Shown: piece after piece, positions 25,633-33,589 of the stretch
How the letters are laid out: every line of letters begins with the position of its first letter
Position numbering within the stretch: the stretch's first letter is position 1
Assembly (NCBI GenBank): GCA_934546985.1
Contig: CAKTEE010000003.1
Location: 124,001-188,000, forward strand
Direction of reading: 5' to 3'
From: an uncultured Eubacteriales bacterium
Lineage (GTDB): Bacteria; Bacillota; Clostridia; Oscillospirales; Acutalibacteraceae
Length of the DNA stretch: 64,000 bases
The notes under the pieces: generated by a model
What the model was told of the DNA's origin: nothing
Database searches by the model: none
What the model saw: the letters and a program-made list of their open reading frames with translations, nothing else
Made by a program: the position numbers and the translations under genes

Positions 25633-28260
25633 CTACTTACTTTTGATAGCCGCCTGTGCTGCTGCGAGGCGTGCAATCGGCACGCGGAACGGAGAGCAGG
25701 AAACATAGGTCAGGCCAAGATTATGGCAAAACTCAACAGAAGATGGGTCGCCGCCGTGCTCGCCGCAGATGCCGATATGCATTTCCGGACGAACTTCCTT
25801 ACCCATTTTAACAGCCATATCCATCAGCTTACCAACGCCGTTCTGGTCAAGCTTAGCAAACGGATCGTTTTCAAAGATTTTAGCATCGTAGTAAGCGTTG
25901 AGGAACTTGCCTGCATCATCGCGGGAGAAACCGAAAGCCATCTGGGTCAGGTCATTAGTACCGAAGCAGAAGAATTCGGCTTCCTTAGCGATTTCGTCAG
26001 CCGTAAGAGCAGCTCTCGGAATTTCAATCATAGTGCCAACTTCATACTTAAGCTCAACGCCGGATTCTTTGATAACTGCGTCGGCAGTTTCAACAACGAA
26101 CTTCTTAACATATTTCAGTTCCTTAATTTCGCCGATAAGCGGAATCATGATTTCAGGAACAATTGTCCAATCAGGATGCCTTTTTGAAACAGCGATAGCA
26201 GCCTTGATAACAGCCTTTGTCTGCATTACTGCAATTTCAGGATATGTTACAGCAAGACGGCAGCCGCGGTGACCCATCATCGGGTTGAACTCATGGAGAG
26301 AATCAATGATGTTCTTGATAGCTTCAACAGATTTGCCCTGAGCATCAGCAAGAGCCTTGATGTCTTCTTCTTCAGTAGGAACGAATTCGTGAAGCGGTGG
26401 GTCGAGGAAACGGATAGTAACCGGGCAACCCTCAAGAGCTTCGTAAAGAGCTTCAAAGTCAGCCTGCTGCATCGGCTCGATTTTAGCAAGCGCGGCTTCT
26501 CTTTCTTCAACGGTGTCAGAACAAATCATCTCACGAAACGCGCCGATTCTGGACGGCTCGAAGAACATATGCTCTGTACGGCAAAGACCGATACCCTCAG
26601 CGCCCAGCTCTCTTGCTTTCTTAGCGTCTGCAGGAGTGTCAGCGTTTGTTCTTACCTTCAGAACTCTGTATTTATCTGCCCATGACATGATTCTGCCGAA
26701 TTCGCCGGCGATTGTAGCGTCTACGGTCGGGATAATGCCTTCGTATATGTTACCAGTAGAACCGTCGATGGAAATATAATCGCCCTCATTGAAGGTTTTG
26801 CCGAAGAGGGTGAATTTTTTATTTGCTTCGTCCATTTTGATATCGCCGCAGCCGGAAACACAGCAAGTACCCATGCCGCGCGCAACAACTGCTGCGTGGG
26901 AAGTCATACCGCCGCGAACGGTGAGAATGCCCTGCGCGGACTTCATGCCGGTGATATCCTCAGGGGATGTTTCCAGACGAACGAGAACAACCTTTTCGCC
27001 TTTTTCTGCCCATTCAACAGCATCGTCAGCCGTGAATACAACCTTACCGCAAGCAGCCCCCGGAGAAGCGCCAAGACCCTTGCCGAGCGGAGTTGCCGCT
27101 TTCAGAGCCTTTGTATCAAACTGCGGGTGAAGCAGTGTGTCGAGGTTTCTCGGGTCAATCATAGCAACTGCTTCTTCTTCTGTCTTCATACCCTCATCAA
27201 CTAAATCGCAGGCGATTTTAAGAGCAGCCTGTGCGGTTCTTTTGCCGTTACGGGTCTGGAGCATGTAGAGCTTACCGTGCTCAACGGTGAATTCCATATC
27301 CTGCATATCTCTGTAATGATTTTCGAGTATACCGCAAACCTTCTGGAATTCTTCAAAAGCTTCCGGGAATTTGTCTGCCATCTGAGCGATAGGCATAGGA
27401 GTTCTTACGCCGGCAACAACGTCTTCACCCTGAGCGTTTGTCAGGAACTCGCCCATGAGCTTCTTTTCGCCGGTAGCAGGGTCACGTGTGAACGCAACGC
27501 CGGTGCCGCAGTCATCGCCCATGTTGCCGAATGCCATTGCCTGAACGTTAACGGCAGTACCCCAGGAGTAGGGGATATCGTTATCTCTTCTGTAAACGTT
27601 AGCTCTCGGGTTATCCCAGGAGCGGAATACGGCTTTGATTGCTCCCATGAGCTGTTCTTTCGGGTCGGTCGGGAAATCAACGCCGATTTTTTCTTTATAT
27701 TCAGCCTTGAACTGTTCTGCAAGAATCTTAAGGTCGTCGGCAGTCAAATCAACGTCCTGAGTAACGCCCTTTTCTTCTTTCATTTTGTCAATGAGTTCTT
27801 CAAAATACTTTTTGCCGACTTCCATAACAACGTCGGAGTACATTTGAATAAATCTTCTGTAGCAATCGTATGCCCAGCGCGGATTGCCGGATTTTTCAGC
27901 CAGAGTTTCAACAACCTCTTCGTTCAAGCCGAGGTTCAGGATTGTGTCCATCATACCGGGCATAGAAGCTCTTGCACCGGAACGAACAGAAACGAGGAGA
28001 GGATTTTCTTTATCGCCGAATTTTTTGCCGACGATTTGCTCCATTTTAGTGATAGATTCCATGATTTCAGCCTGAATATCGGGGTTAATCTGCTTGCCGT
28101 CTTCATAGTACTGGGTGCAAGCTTCTGTTGAAATTGTGAAGCCCTGCGGAACCGGCATGCCCAAATTGGTCATTTCAGCCAGATTTGCGCCCTTACCGCC
28201 GAGCAGCTCTCTCATAGAGCCGTTGCCCTCTGAGAACAGGTAAACGTACTTGTGACTCAT
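25633..28260 (-). CDS. ppdK: pyruvate, phosphate dikinase
   Basis: An 875-residue cytoplasmic enzyme that interconverts pyruvate + ATP + Pi with PEP + AMP + PPi. In anaerobes it usually acts with PPi in glycolysis or supports gluconeogenesis. The N-terminal ATP-grasp region begins MSHKYVYLFSEGN with GGKGANLAEM. The phosphohistidine is in GGMTSHAAVVARGMGTCCVS, about residue 455. The C-terminal PEP barrel has GLCRTEHMFF, RFLDPPLHEF and FGTNDLTQM. The length is normal. The ATG at 28260 follows AGGAGGTTACC. It is a single-gene unit with two terminators. Confidence 0.97.
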   Translation of the reverse strand: MSHKYVYLFSEGNGSMRELLGGKGANLAEMTNLGMPVPQGFTISTEACTQYYEDGKQINPDIQAEIMESITKMEQIVGKKFGDKENPLLVSVRSGARASMPGMMDTILNLGLNEEVVETLAEKSGNPRWAYDCYRRFIQMYSDVVMEVGKKYFEELIDKMKEEKGVTQDVDLTADDLKILAEQFKAEYKEKIGVDFPTDPKEQLMGAIKAVFRSWDNPRANVYRRDNDIPYSWGTAVNVQAMAFGNMGDDCGTGVAFTRDPATGEKKLMGEFLTNAQGEDVVAGVRTPMPIAQMADKFPEAFEEFQKVCGILENHYRDMQDMEFTVEHGKLYMLQTRNGKRTAQAALKIACDLVDEGMKTEEEAVAMIDPRNLDTLLHPQFDTKALKAATPLGKGLGASPGAACGKVVFTADDAVEWAEKGEKVVLVRLETSPEDITGMKSAQGILTVRGGMTSHAAVVARGMGTCCVSGCGDIKMDEANKKFTLFGKTFNEGDYISIDGSTGNIYEGIIPTVDATIAGEFGRIMSWADKYRVLKVRTNADTPADAKKARELGAEGIGLCRTEHMFFEPSRIGAFREMICSDTVEEREAALAKIEPMQQADFEALYEALEGCPVTIRFLDPPLHEFVPTEEEDIKALADAQGKSVEAIKNIIDSLHEFNPMMGHRGCRLAVTYPEIAVMQTKAVIKAAIAVSKRHPDWTIVPEIMIPLIGEIKELKYVKKFVVETADAVIKESGVELKYEVGTMIEIPRAALTADEIAKEAEFFCFGTNDLTQMAFGFSRDDAGKFLNAYYDAKIFENDPFAKLDQNGVGKLMDMAVKMGKEVRPEMHIGICGEHGGDPSSVEFCHNLGLTYVSCSPFRVPIARLAAAQAAIKSK

Positions 28261-28300
28261 TTAATGGTAACCTCCTGTGTATCTATATACTGTTATATTG

Positions 28301-28345
28301 CACCCCGCGGATAAGTGCCCCCGGGGTCGGATATGCTATATTATA
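28301..28345 (-). promoter_or_regulatory. ppdK -10 element and 5' leader hairpin
   Basis: On the minus strand TATAAT (28345-28340) has only a weak -35 (GGAAAA, 17 bases upstream). The leader then holds an ACCCCG/CGGGGT stem (28327-28302). Confidence 0.4.
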
Positions 28346-28460
28346 CCATAACCTTTACCGGCTTTTCCATATGTTTTTCATAAATTAGGGGATTTTATGC
28401 AAAACTGGGCTCTGATAACAGAAGAATAGTATAAAATATGATAATTATATCATCAGGGAC

Positions 28461-28489
28461 TTGAAAATCCGGTAAAATATTGTCATAAT
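28461..28489 (+). promoter_or_regulatory. sigma-A promoter for glmU
   Basis: TTGAAA (28461-28466), 17 bases, CATAAT (28484-28489), 84 bases before the glmU ATG. Confidence 0.55.
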
Positions 28490-28573
28490 TATATCATGCG
28501 GCAGTGTGCGGATTTTCAGCCCGCCTGTTTTTCCGCGCTTTTGCCAGACGAAATTTTGAGGTGTAATGATAGA

Positions 28574-29923
28574 ATGAGCTCTAACTGTACAGTCATCCTC
28601 GCCGGCGGCGAGGGGAAGCGCATGAAATCAGGAAAACCCAAAGTACTATGCGAAGTCCTGTTTAAACCTATGATTGACTGGGTCATTGACGCGGCGGAAG
28701 AAGCCGGCGCCGGCGATATCTGCGTTGTAACAGGTCATTTGCACGAACTGCTTGAAAAACATTTAGACAGATGCTGCACTACCGTCTTTCAGAGCGAGCG
28801 GCTCGGTACCGGCCATGCAGTTATGCAGGCCCGAGATTTCATCAGCCGCCACGACGGCAATGTATTAATTTTAAACGGGGACGCACCGCTCATGGACAGC
28901 AATACGATCAGCGGCGCATTGGCATACCACCAGCGCTGCGGCAACGCGGTAACGGTAATTTCTGCAAAAGTCCCCAATCCTTTCGGCTACGGGCGTATTG
29001 TGCGCGACATGGCCGGTTTCCTTCAGTGCATTACGGAGGAAAAGGATGCGGACCCCGAGGTACGCAGAATTAACGAGGTTAACTCCGGCGCTTACTGGTT
29101 TAAGGCCGATATTCTCTGCGAGCTGCTTGACCGCATTTCCCCCAGCGGCGTTACAGGGGAATATTATCTGACGCAGGCGATTGCCCTTGCAATCAAAGAG
29201 CATTTGCCCGCCGCCGCATATACGGCGCAATCCCCTGAGGTTGTGCTGGGCGCAAATGACAGAGTCCAGCTTCTGGATTTAAACAACCGTGCAAGACGCA
29301 CTGTATTGGAAACCCACATGCGCAACGGTCTTGACATCCCATGCGACGACGGTGTCATCATCGGACCGGACGTTGTGTTCGGCAGGGATGCAAAGGTAAT
29401 GCCTGCTACTATCATCCGCGGAGAAACCGTCATCGGCAATAATTCGCTGATTGGTCCCAACTCCATGATTACCGACAGTATCATTGGAGATGAATGCTGT
29501 CTTCACACCACTTACTGCACCGGTTCCCGTATCGGCAATAACTGCACTGTGGGTCCGTTTGTTAACATCCGTGCCGGTACCGAAGTTGCGGATAACGTAC
29601 ATTTGGGCAATTTCATTGAAATCAAAAATTCCAGCTTGGGAGAATCCACAAAAATTTCCCATCTGGCCTATATCGGCGATTCCGACGTGGGCAGCAACGT
29701 TAACGTGGGCTGCGGCTGTGTTACCGTGAATTATGACGGTAAGGAAAAATATCGCACCGCCATCGGCGATGAAGCCTTCATCGGCTGCAACACCAACCTT
29801 GTCGCACCTGTCAAGATTGGCAAAGGCGCCCGCACATCTCCCGGTTCTACGATAACGCAGGATGTGCCGGACGGCGCTGTGGCAAAAGCGTGTGCTGAAC
29901 AGGAAACCCTTGCCGGAGAATAA
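28574..29923 (+). CDS. glmU: bifunctional GlmU: UDP-GlcNAc pyrophosphorylase / glucosamine-1-P acetyltransferase
   Basis: A 449-residue enzyme making UDP-GlcNAc for peptidoglycan. The N-terminal uridyltransferase has VILAGGEGKRMKSGKPKVL (a variant of the usual GxGTRM) and LNGDAPLM. The linker is near residue 230. The C-terminal left-handed beta helix has hexapeptide repeats and the active-site stretch VGPFVNIRAGTEVADNVHLG with HLAYIGDSDVG. I chose the ATG at 28574, 10 bases after GAGGTG. The in-frame start at 28496 has no ribosome site. It begins the classical glmU-prs-pth-mfd neighbourhood. Confidence 0.96.
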   Translation: MSSNCTVILAGGEGKRMKSGKPKVLCEVLFKPMIDWVIDAAEEAGAGDICVVTGHLHELLEKHLDRCCTTVFQSERLGTGHAVMQARDFISRHDGNVLILNGDAPLMDSNTISGALAYHQRCGNAVTVISAKVPNPFGYGRIVRDMAGFLQCITEEKDADPEVRRINEVNSGAYWFKADILCELLDRISPSGVTGEYYLTQAIALAIKEHLPAAAYTAQSPEVVLGANDRVQLLDLNNRARRTVLETHMRNGLDIPCDDGVIIGPDVVFGRDAKVMPATIIRGETVIGNNSLIGPNSMITDSIIGDECCLHTTYCTGSRIGNNCTVGPFVNIRAGTEVADNVHLGNFIEIKNSSLGESTKISHLAYIGDSDVGSNVNVGCGCVTVNYDGKEKYRTAIGDEAFIGCNTNLVAPVKIGKGARTSPGSTITQDVPDGAVAKACAEQETLAGE

Positions 29924-29987
29924 TCTCCGGTACATAATTAAGTAATTTTGTCCGATAAGGACGTTTAAAAAATAGGAGCTGAGTTAA

Positions 29988-30944
29988 TTGAATTTTCATG
30001 GCAAGGATATTAAAATTTTCGCCTGCAACTCAAACCGACAGGTTGCACAGCAGATTGCAAACGGGCTTGGCCTGCCCTTGGGAAAATCCGACGTCAGCAC
30101 GTTCAGTGACGGTGAAATCTCCGTTTCTCTGCACGAGTCTGTACGCGGCAGCGATGTTTTCATCGTCCAGTCCACCTGTGCGCCGGTAAATAACCACCTG
30201 ATGGAAATGCTGATTATGATTGACGCCGCGAAGCGTGCTTCCGCTGCCCGTATTACCGCAGTTATCCCCTACATGGGCTATGCGCGGCAGGACCGTAAAG
30301 CAAAGGCGCGCGACCCGATCAGCGCAAAGCTGGTTGCGGATTTAATCACCACCGCCGGTGCGGACCGTGTACTGACTATGGATCTCCATGCACCGCAGAT
30401 TCAGGGCTTTTTCAATATTCCTGTGGATCATCTGCTGGGCGTACCACTCCTTGTTCCCCATTTTATTGAAAAACTTGCCGACATTCGCGATGATGTTGTT
30501 GTCGTTTCTCCTGATTTCGGCTCCGTAAACCGTGCAAGAAACTTTGCACAGCGTTTTGACGCCCCGATTGCCATTATCGACAAACGTCGTCAGCGCGCCA
30601 ATGTCTGCGAGGTTATGAACATTATCGGTAATGTAAAAGATAAAACCGTTATTCTGGTTGACGATATGATTGATACTGCGGGAACCCTTTGCAATGCTGC
30701 AAGGGCAGTAATTGAAACCGGCGGCGCCCGTGAGGTTTACGCCTGCGCAACCCACGGCGTACTTTCCGGCCCGGCATTCGACCGCATTGCCGCAAGTCCG
30801 ATTAAAGAGCTTGTTCTTCTGGATACCATTCCTCAGGATACCTCAAAGCTGGATAACCTGACACTGCTCCCGGTTGCACCCGTATTCTCCGAAGCAATCG
30901 AGCGTATTTACGAAGATAAGCCGGTTTCCACACTGTTTGTTTAA
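29988..30944 (+). CDS. prs: ribose-phosphate pyrophosphokinase
   Basis: A 318-residue enzyme forming PRPP from ribose-5-phosphate and ATP for nucleotide synthesis. Family motifs are SDGEISVSLHESVRG, the flexible loop YMGYARQDRKAKARDPISAK, MDLHAPQIQGFF and the PRPP loop VILVDDMIDTAGTL. The start is TTG at 29988, 6 to 8 bases after AGGAGCTGAG. No ATG in frame gives a full N-terminus. It lies 64 bases after glmU with no terminator between, so the two are probably co-transcribed. Confidence 0.96.
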   Translation: MNFHGKDIKIFACNSNRQVAQQIANGLGLPLGKSDVSTFSDGEISVSLHESVRGSDVFIVQSTCAPVNNHLMEMLIMIDAAKRASAARITAVIPYMGYARQDRKAKARDPISAKLVADLITTAGADRVLTMDLHAPQIQGFFNIPVDHLLGVPLLVPHFIEKLADIRDDVVVVSPDFGSVNRARNFAQRFDAPIAIIDKRRQRANVCEVMNIIGNVKDKTVILVDDMIDTAGTLCNAARAVIETGGAREVYACATHGVLSGPAFDRIAASPIKELVLLDTIPQDTSKLDNLTLLPVAPVFSEAIERIYEDKPVSTLFV

Positions 30945-31239
30945 TACATAGCATTACTACTGTTTACAAAGAACTACACAGATAATGATCTAATATTTTT
31001 CACCTTCCACCATAGTTATACTTTAGCAGTACTGGTATGGCAAGGGTGGGAACGAACAAATAGAAACGAATTCTCAGAGGTCGGCAATACATTTACTACC
31101 TGTCTCTGTTTTGTGTTTGCGAACCCTTGATTTTCAGCGCCTAATTGTTCGTACCAATATCATTTTTATAAACAATCTTAAGAAAGCCTATACTATAATA
31201 AAACCATCGACAAATCGAGATTTTGGGGAAAGGTGCTTT
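30945..31239 (+). other. prs downstream region
   Basis: 295 bases without a supported gene. TATACTATAAT at 31189-31199 gives -10-like sequences for the next gene, with a poor -35. A weak CAGAG/CTCTG hairpin near 31076-31110 could end prs transcription. Confidence 0.4.
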
Positions 31240-31674
31240 ATGATTGATAAAACAAAAAGATATTGGACGGGTGATTCCGCAGACGATATATCCGAATGGC
31301 TGCGTTTATATTCGGAAAACGAGAGTATTGATGTGAAGCCTGTAACTTGCCATGCTTGCGGATGCGATTCTTTTGAACTGCGGGTTGACCAGAACGAGGG
31401 TGCAATTCAAGTAAAATGCACATCGTGTGGTACAAAGAAAATACTACTGGATTGCGACGATGTTTGGAAAGATGCAAAGCCAAGACTAAGAAAATGCCGT
31501 ATATGCAAAACCTGTAAGTCATACAATGTAAGCATCGGATTTCTCCGCAGAGAAAACGGAAGTGTAAAATGGGTCTATATTGGTAACCGATGTACAGACT
31601 GCGGCACATTGGGTTCTTATTTGGATTGGAAAATCGACTATGAGCCAACAGATGAAATGGAACAAAACATATAA
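31240..31674 (+). CDS. hypothetical zinc-ribbon protein
   Basis: A 144-residue soluble protein with paired cysteine knuckles CHACGC (about residue 35), CTSCG (about 57), CRICKTC (about 84) and CTDCG (about 114). These would make two zinc ribbons separated by a charged linker. I do not recognise the family. I chose the ATG at 31240 after GGGGAAAGGTG. It is the first of three genes that interrupt the usual prs-pth spacing. Confidence 0.7.
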   Translation: MIDKTKRYWTGDSADDISEWLRLYSENESIDVKPVTCHACGCDSFELRVDQNEGAIQVKCTSCGTKKILLDCDDVWKDAKPRLRKCRICKTCKSYNVSIGFLRRENGSVKWVYIGNRCTDCGTLGSYLDWKIDYEPTDEMEQNI

Positions 31675-31786
31675 ATTTGTATTGATTGGAAAATCAGCAA
31701 CAATGCGTCCACACTTCCGGACATCGTGCTCATTGGTTGAGCGTAGTTCCTTGCAACCTGTACTTTCCCTTTATATCAATTATTTT

Positions 31787-31816
31787 CGGCGGGGCAGCAT
31801 TGTCCCGCCGTGTTTG
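31787..31816 (+). terminator. probable terminator hairpin
   Basis: CGGCGGGGCA pairs with TGTCCCGCCG around a 4-base loop with one mismatch, followed by TGTTTGT. It is in the gap before the cupin remnant. Confidence 0.5.
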
Positions 31817-31858
31817 TCTATGCGATAAAATATTTTCAGGGGCAGGAGGAACAATATT

Positions 31859-32186
31859 ATGCTGATTGATTTTGATAAGCTGGAAGAAACTGTCCTTCCT
31901 AATTTTTATGCAGGTAATAAAAAACCGTTGCGCATATGTTTACAGACAGCTAAAATAAAATCATGCGCGGCAAGCTTGTACCGGGGTCGTTTATTGGTCT
32001 GCACACCCATGAAATCAGCAGTGAAATTATTTATATTTACAAGGCTCCGGCAAAGTGCTTTACGACGGGAAATATGAGCCTGTCTGTGCAGGCGCATGCC
32101 ACTATTGCCCGAAAGGGCACGCCCATAGCTTAATCAATGACGGCAATGAAGATTTAACTTTCTGCGCCGTTGTTCCTGCACAATAA
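31859..32186 (+). pseudogene. cupin-domain protein gene with two frameshifts and a stop
   Basis: It starts well (GGGGCAGGAGG, ATG, MLIDFDKLEETVLPNFYAGN). After the A-run near 31921 the reading moves to another frame: TVAHMFTDS, TAA, then NKIMRGKLVPGSFIGLHTHE and the cupin strand SSEIIYIY. At about 32041 it shifts again to GSGKVLYDGKYEPVCAGACH and continues to HSLINDGNEDLTFCAVVPAQ and TAA at 32186. Together these make one cupin of about 110 residues with the metal-binding HTHE. Three lesions make it inactive. Confidence 0.82.
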
Positions 32187-32210
32187 TTCCTTTACCAAAA
32201 AACGGAAAGA

Positions 32211-32894
32211 ATGATAGTAATGGATAACCCCTCCTCCGCTTTTTATGCAGAAGAATATGATACTCAAATTAAGCAAGTTCTGCCTTATTATGAAGATTTT
32301 TTCCACCAGGCGGTGGATATTGTATCTGTTCTGGGAAAAGAAAAGCTGTTTTGGCTGGATGTTGGCTGCGGCACCGGAAAAATGGCGGAAACCGCAATGA
32401 GAAATTTGAACTTTGACCGTTTTGTTTTCTGCGACAATTCATTAGAAATGCTTGAAACTGTCCGCCGTAAATTCCCCCTACCAAAAGCAGAATTTCTTTT
32501 GAAGCCAGCACAGGAACTGACGTATGCCAATGAATTTAATGTTATCACAGCGATACAGGTGAACCATTACCTTCAGCAGAAGGAACGAATCGCCGCTATC
32601 AAAAATTATTACCGCGCGCTGAAAAACGGCGGGATTTTCATCTCCTTTGACAATTTTGCACCGCTCAGCCCGCAGGGAAAAGAAATCCTGCTGAAACGGT
32701 GGAAAAAATACCAGATCAACAGCGGCAGAAGTCCTCAGGAAAGCCAAACGCATATAGACAGATACGGTACGGCATATTTCCCCATTACTATTCCGGAACA
32801 TTTAGAAATTTTACACCAATGCGGCTTTAAAACAGCAGAAGTCATCTGGGTTTCCTGCATGCAGGCAGGCTTTCTGGGAATAAAACAGCAGTAA
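32211..32894 (+). CDS. class I SAM-dependent methyltransferase
   Basis: A 227-residue protein. The SAM-binding motif I is LDVGCGTGKMAE (about residue 50), the acidic motif II residue is in FVFCDNSLEMLE, and motif IV is FNVITAIQVNHYL. The C-terminal part resembles small-molecule methyltransferases of the Methyltransf_11/25 group. The substrate is unknown. The start at 32211 or 32220 follows CGGAAAGAA. It lies upstream of pth, 56 bases away. Confidence 0.85.
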   Translation: MIVMDNPSSAFYAEEYDTQIKQVLPYYEDFFHQAVDIVSVLGKEKLFWLDVGCGTGKMAETAMRNLNFDRFVFCDNSLEMLETVRRKFPLPKAEFLLKPAQELTYANEFNVITAIQVNHYLQQKERIAAIKNYYRALKNGGIFISFDNFAPLSPQGKEILLKRWKKYQINSGRSPQESQTHIDRYGTAYFPITIPEHLEILHQCGFKTAEVIWVSCMQAGFLGIKQQ

Positions 32895-32950
32895 ATACAG
32901 CGTAATTTAACAACAATACATTGCATATTAAGATTGAGGAAGGTGTTTTT

Positions 32951-33559
32951 ATGCTCAGCAGAATTATTCCGCAGGGACGGCAGACAGGCGGATTTGAATA
33001 TTTGATTGCAGGGTTGGGGAATCCCGGTCCGCAATATGCCAATACAAGACATAACGCAGGCTTTTTGTGCATAGATAAGCTTGCGGAAGAAGAAGGCTTT
33101 GCCATTGATAAAGTCAAATTCAATGCTTTGATTGCAGATGAAAAAATTGCCGGCCGCCGCTGTTTGCTTATGAAACCGCAGACTTATATGAATCTGAGCG
33201 GCGAAGCTGTAGGCAAGGCCGCAAAGTTCTACAAAATACCTGCGTCCCATATCATTATAATAGTGGATGACATTTCATTGGCGCCGGGACGCATGCGCAT
33301 TCGCAGAAACGGCTCCGCCGGCGGGCACAACGGACTGAAAAGCCTGATTGCCTGTTTGGGAACAGAAGATTTTCCGCGGGTCAAGCTGGGTGTAGGTGCA
33401 AAACCAAACCCTGAATATGACCTTGCAGAATGGGTATTGGGCAAATTCTCTCCCAAAGACAGGGAACTGCTGGACCAAGCCATTGCCGGCGGTATACAGG
33501 CAGTACGCCTGATGGTCAGCGGAGAAACAGAACGCGCCATGAGCCAATTTAACAGATAA
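32951..33559 (+). CDS. pth: peptidyl-tRNA hydrolase
   Basis: A 202-residue enzyme that frees tRNA from dropped-off peptidyl-tRNA. The core begins YLIAGLGNPGPQYANTRHNAGF, holding the catalytic histidine of NTRHN. It continues with MKPQTYMNLSGEAV, the catalytic aspartate in VDDISLAPG, and GSAGGHNGLKS. The N-terminus carries about 15 extra residues (IIPQGRQTGGF) before the usual start. ATG 32951 follows GAGGAAGGTG. mfd follows after 30 bases. Confidence 0.95.
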   Translation: MLSRIIPQGRQTGGFEYLIAGLGNPGPQYANTRHNAGFLCIDKLAEEEGFAIDKVKFNALIADEKIAGRRCLLMKPQTYMNLSGEAVGKAAKFYKIPASHIIIIVDDISLAPGRMRIRRNGSAGGHNGLKSLIACLGTEDFPRVKLGVGAKPNPEYDLAEWVLGKFSPKDRELLDQAIAGGIQAVRLMVSGETERAMSQFNR

Positions 33560-33589
33560 AGATAACAACTACGATAACGAGGTCACATC

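Noticed and set aside
27277..28131. Long plus-strand ORF antisense to ppdK (and others at 25420-26187, 26269-26685)
   Set aside because: They mirror the strongly coding ppdK frame, have no ribosome sites and read as low-quality protein.
28441..28500. Direct repeat ATAATTATATCAT upstream of glmU as an operator
   Set aside because: AT-rich repeats of this size are common, and the second copy simply overlaps the -10.
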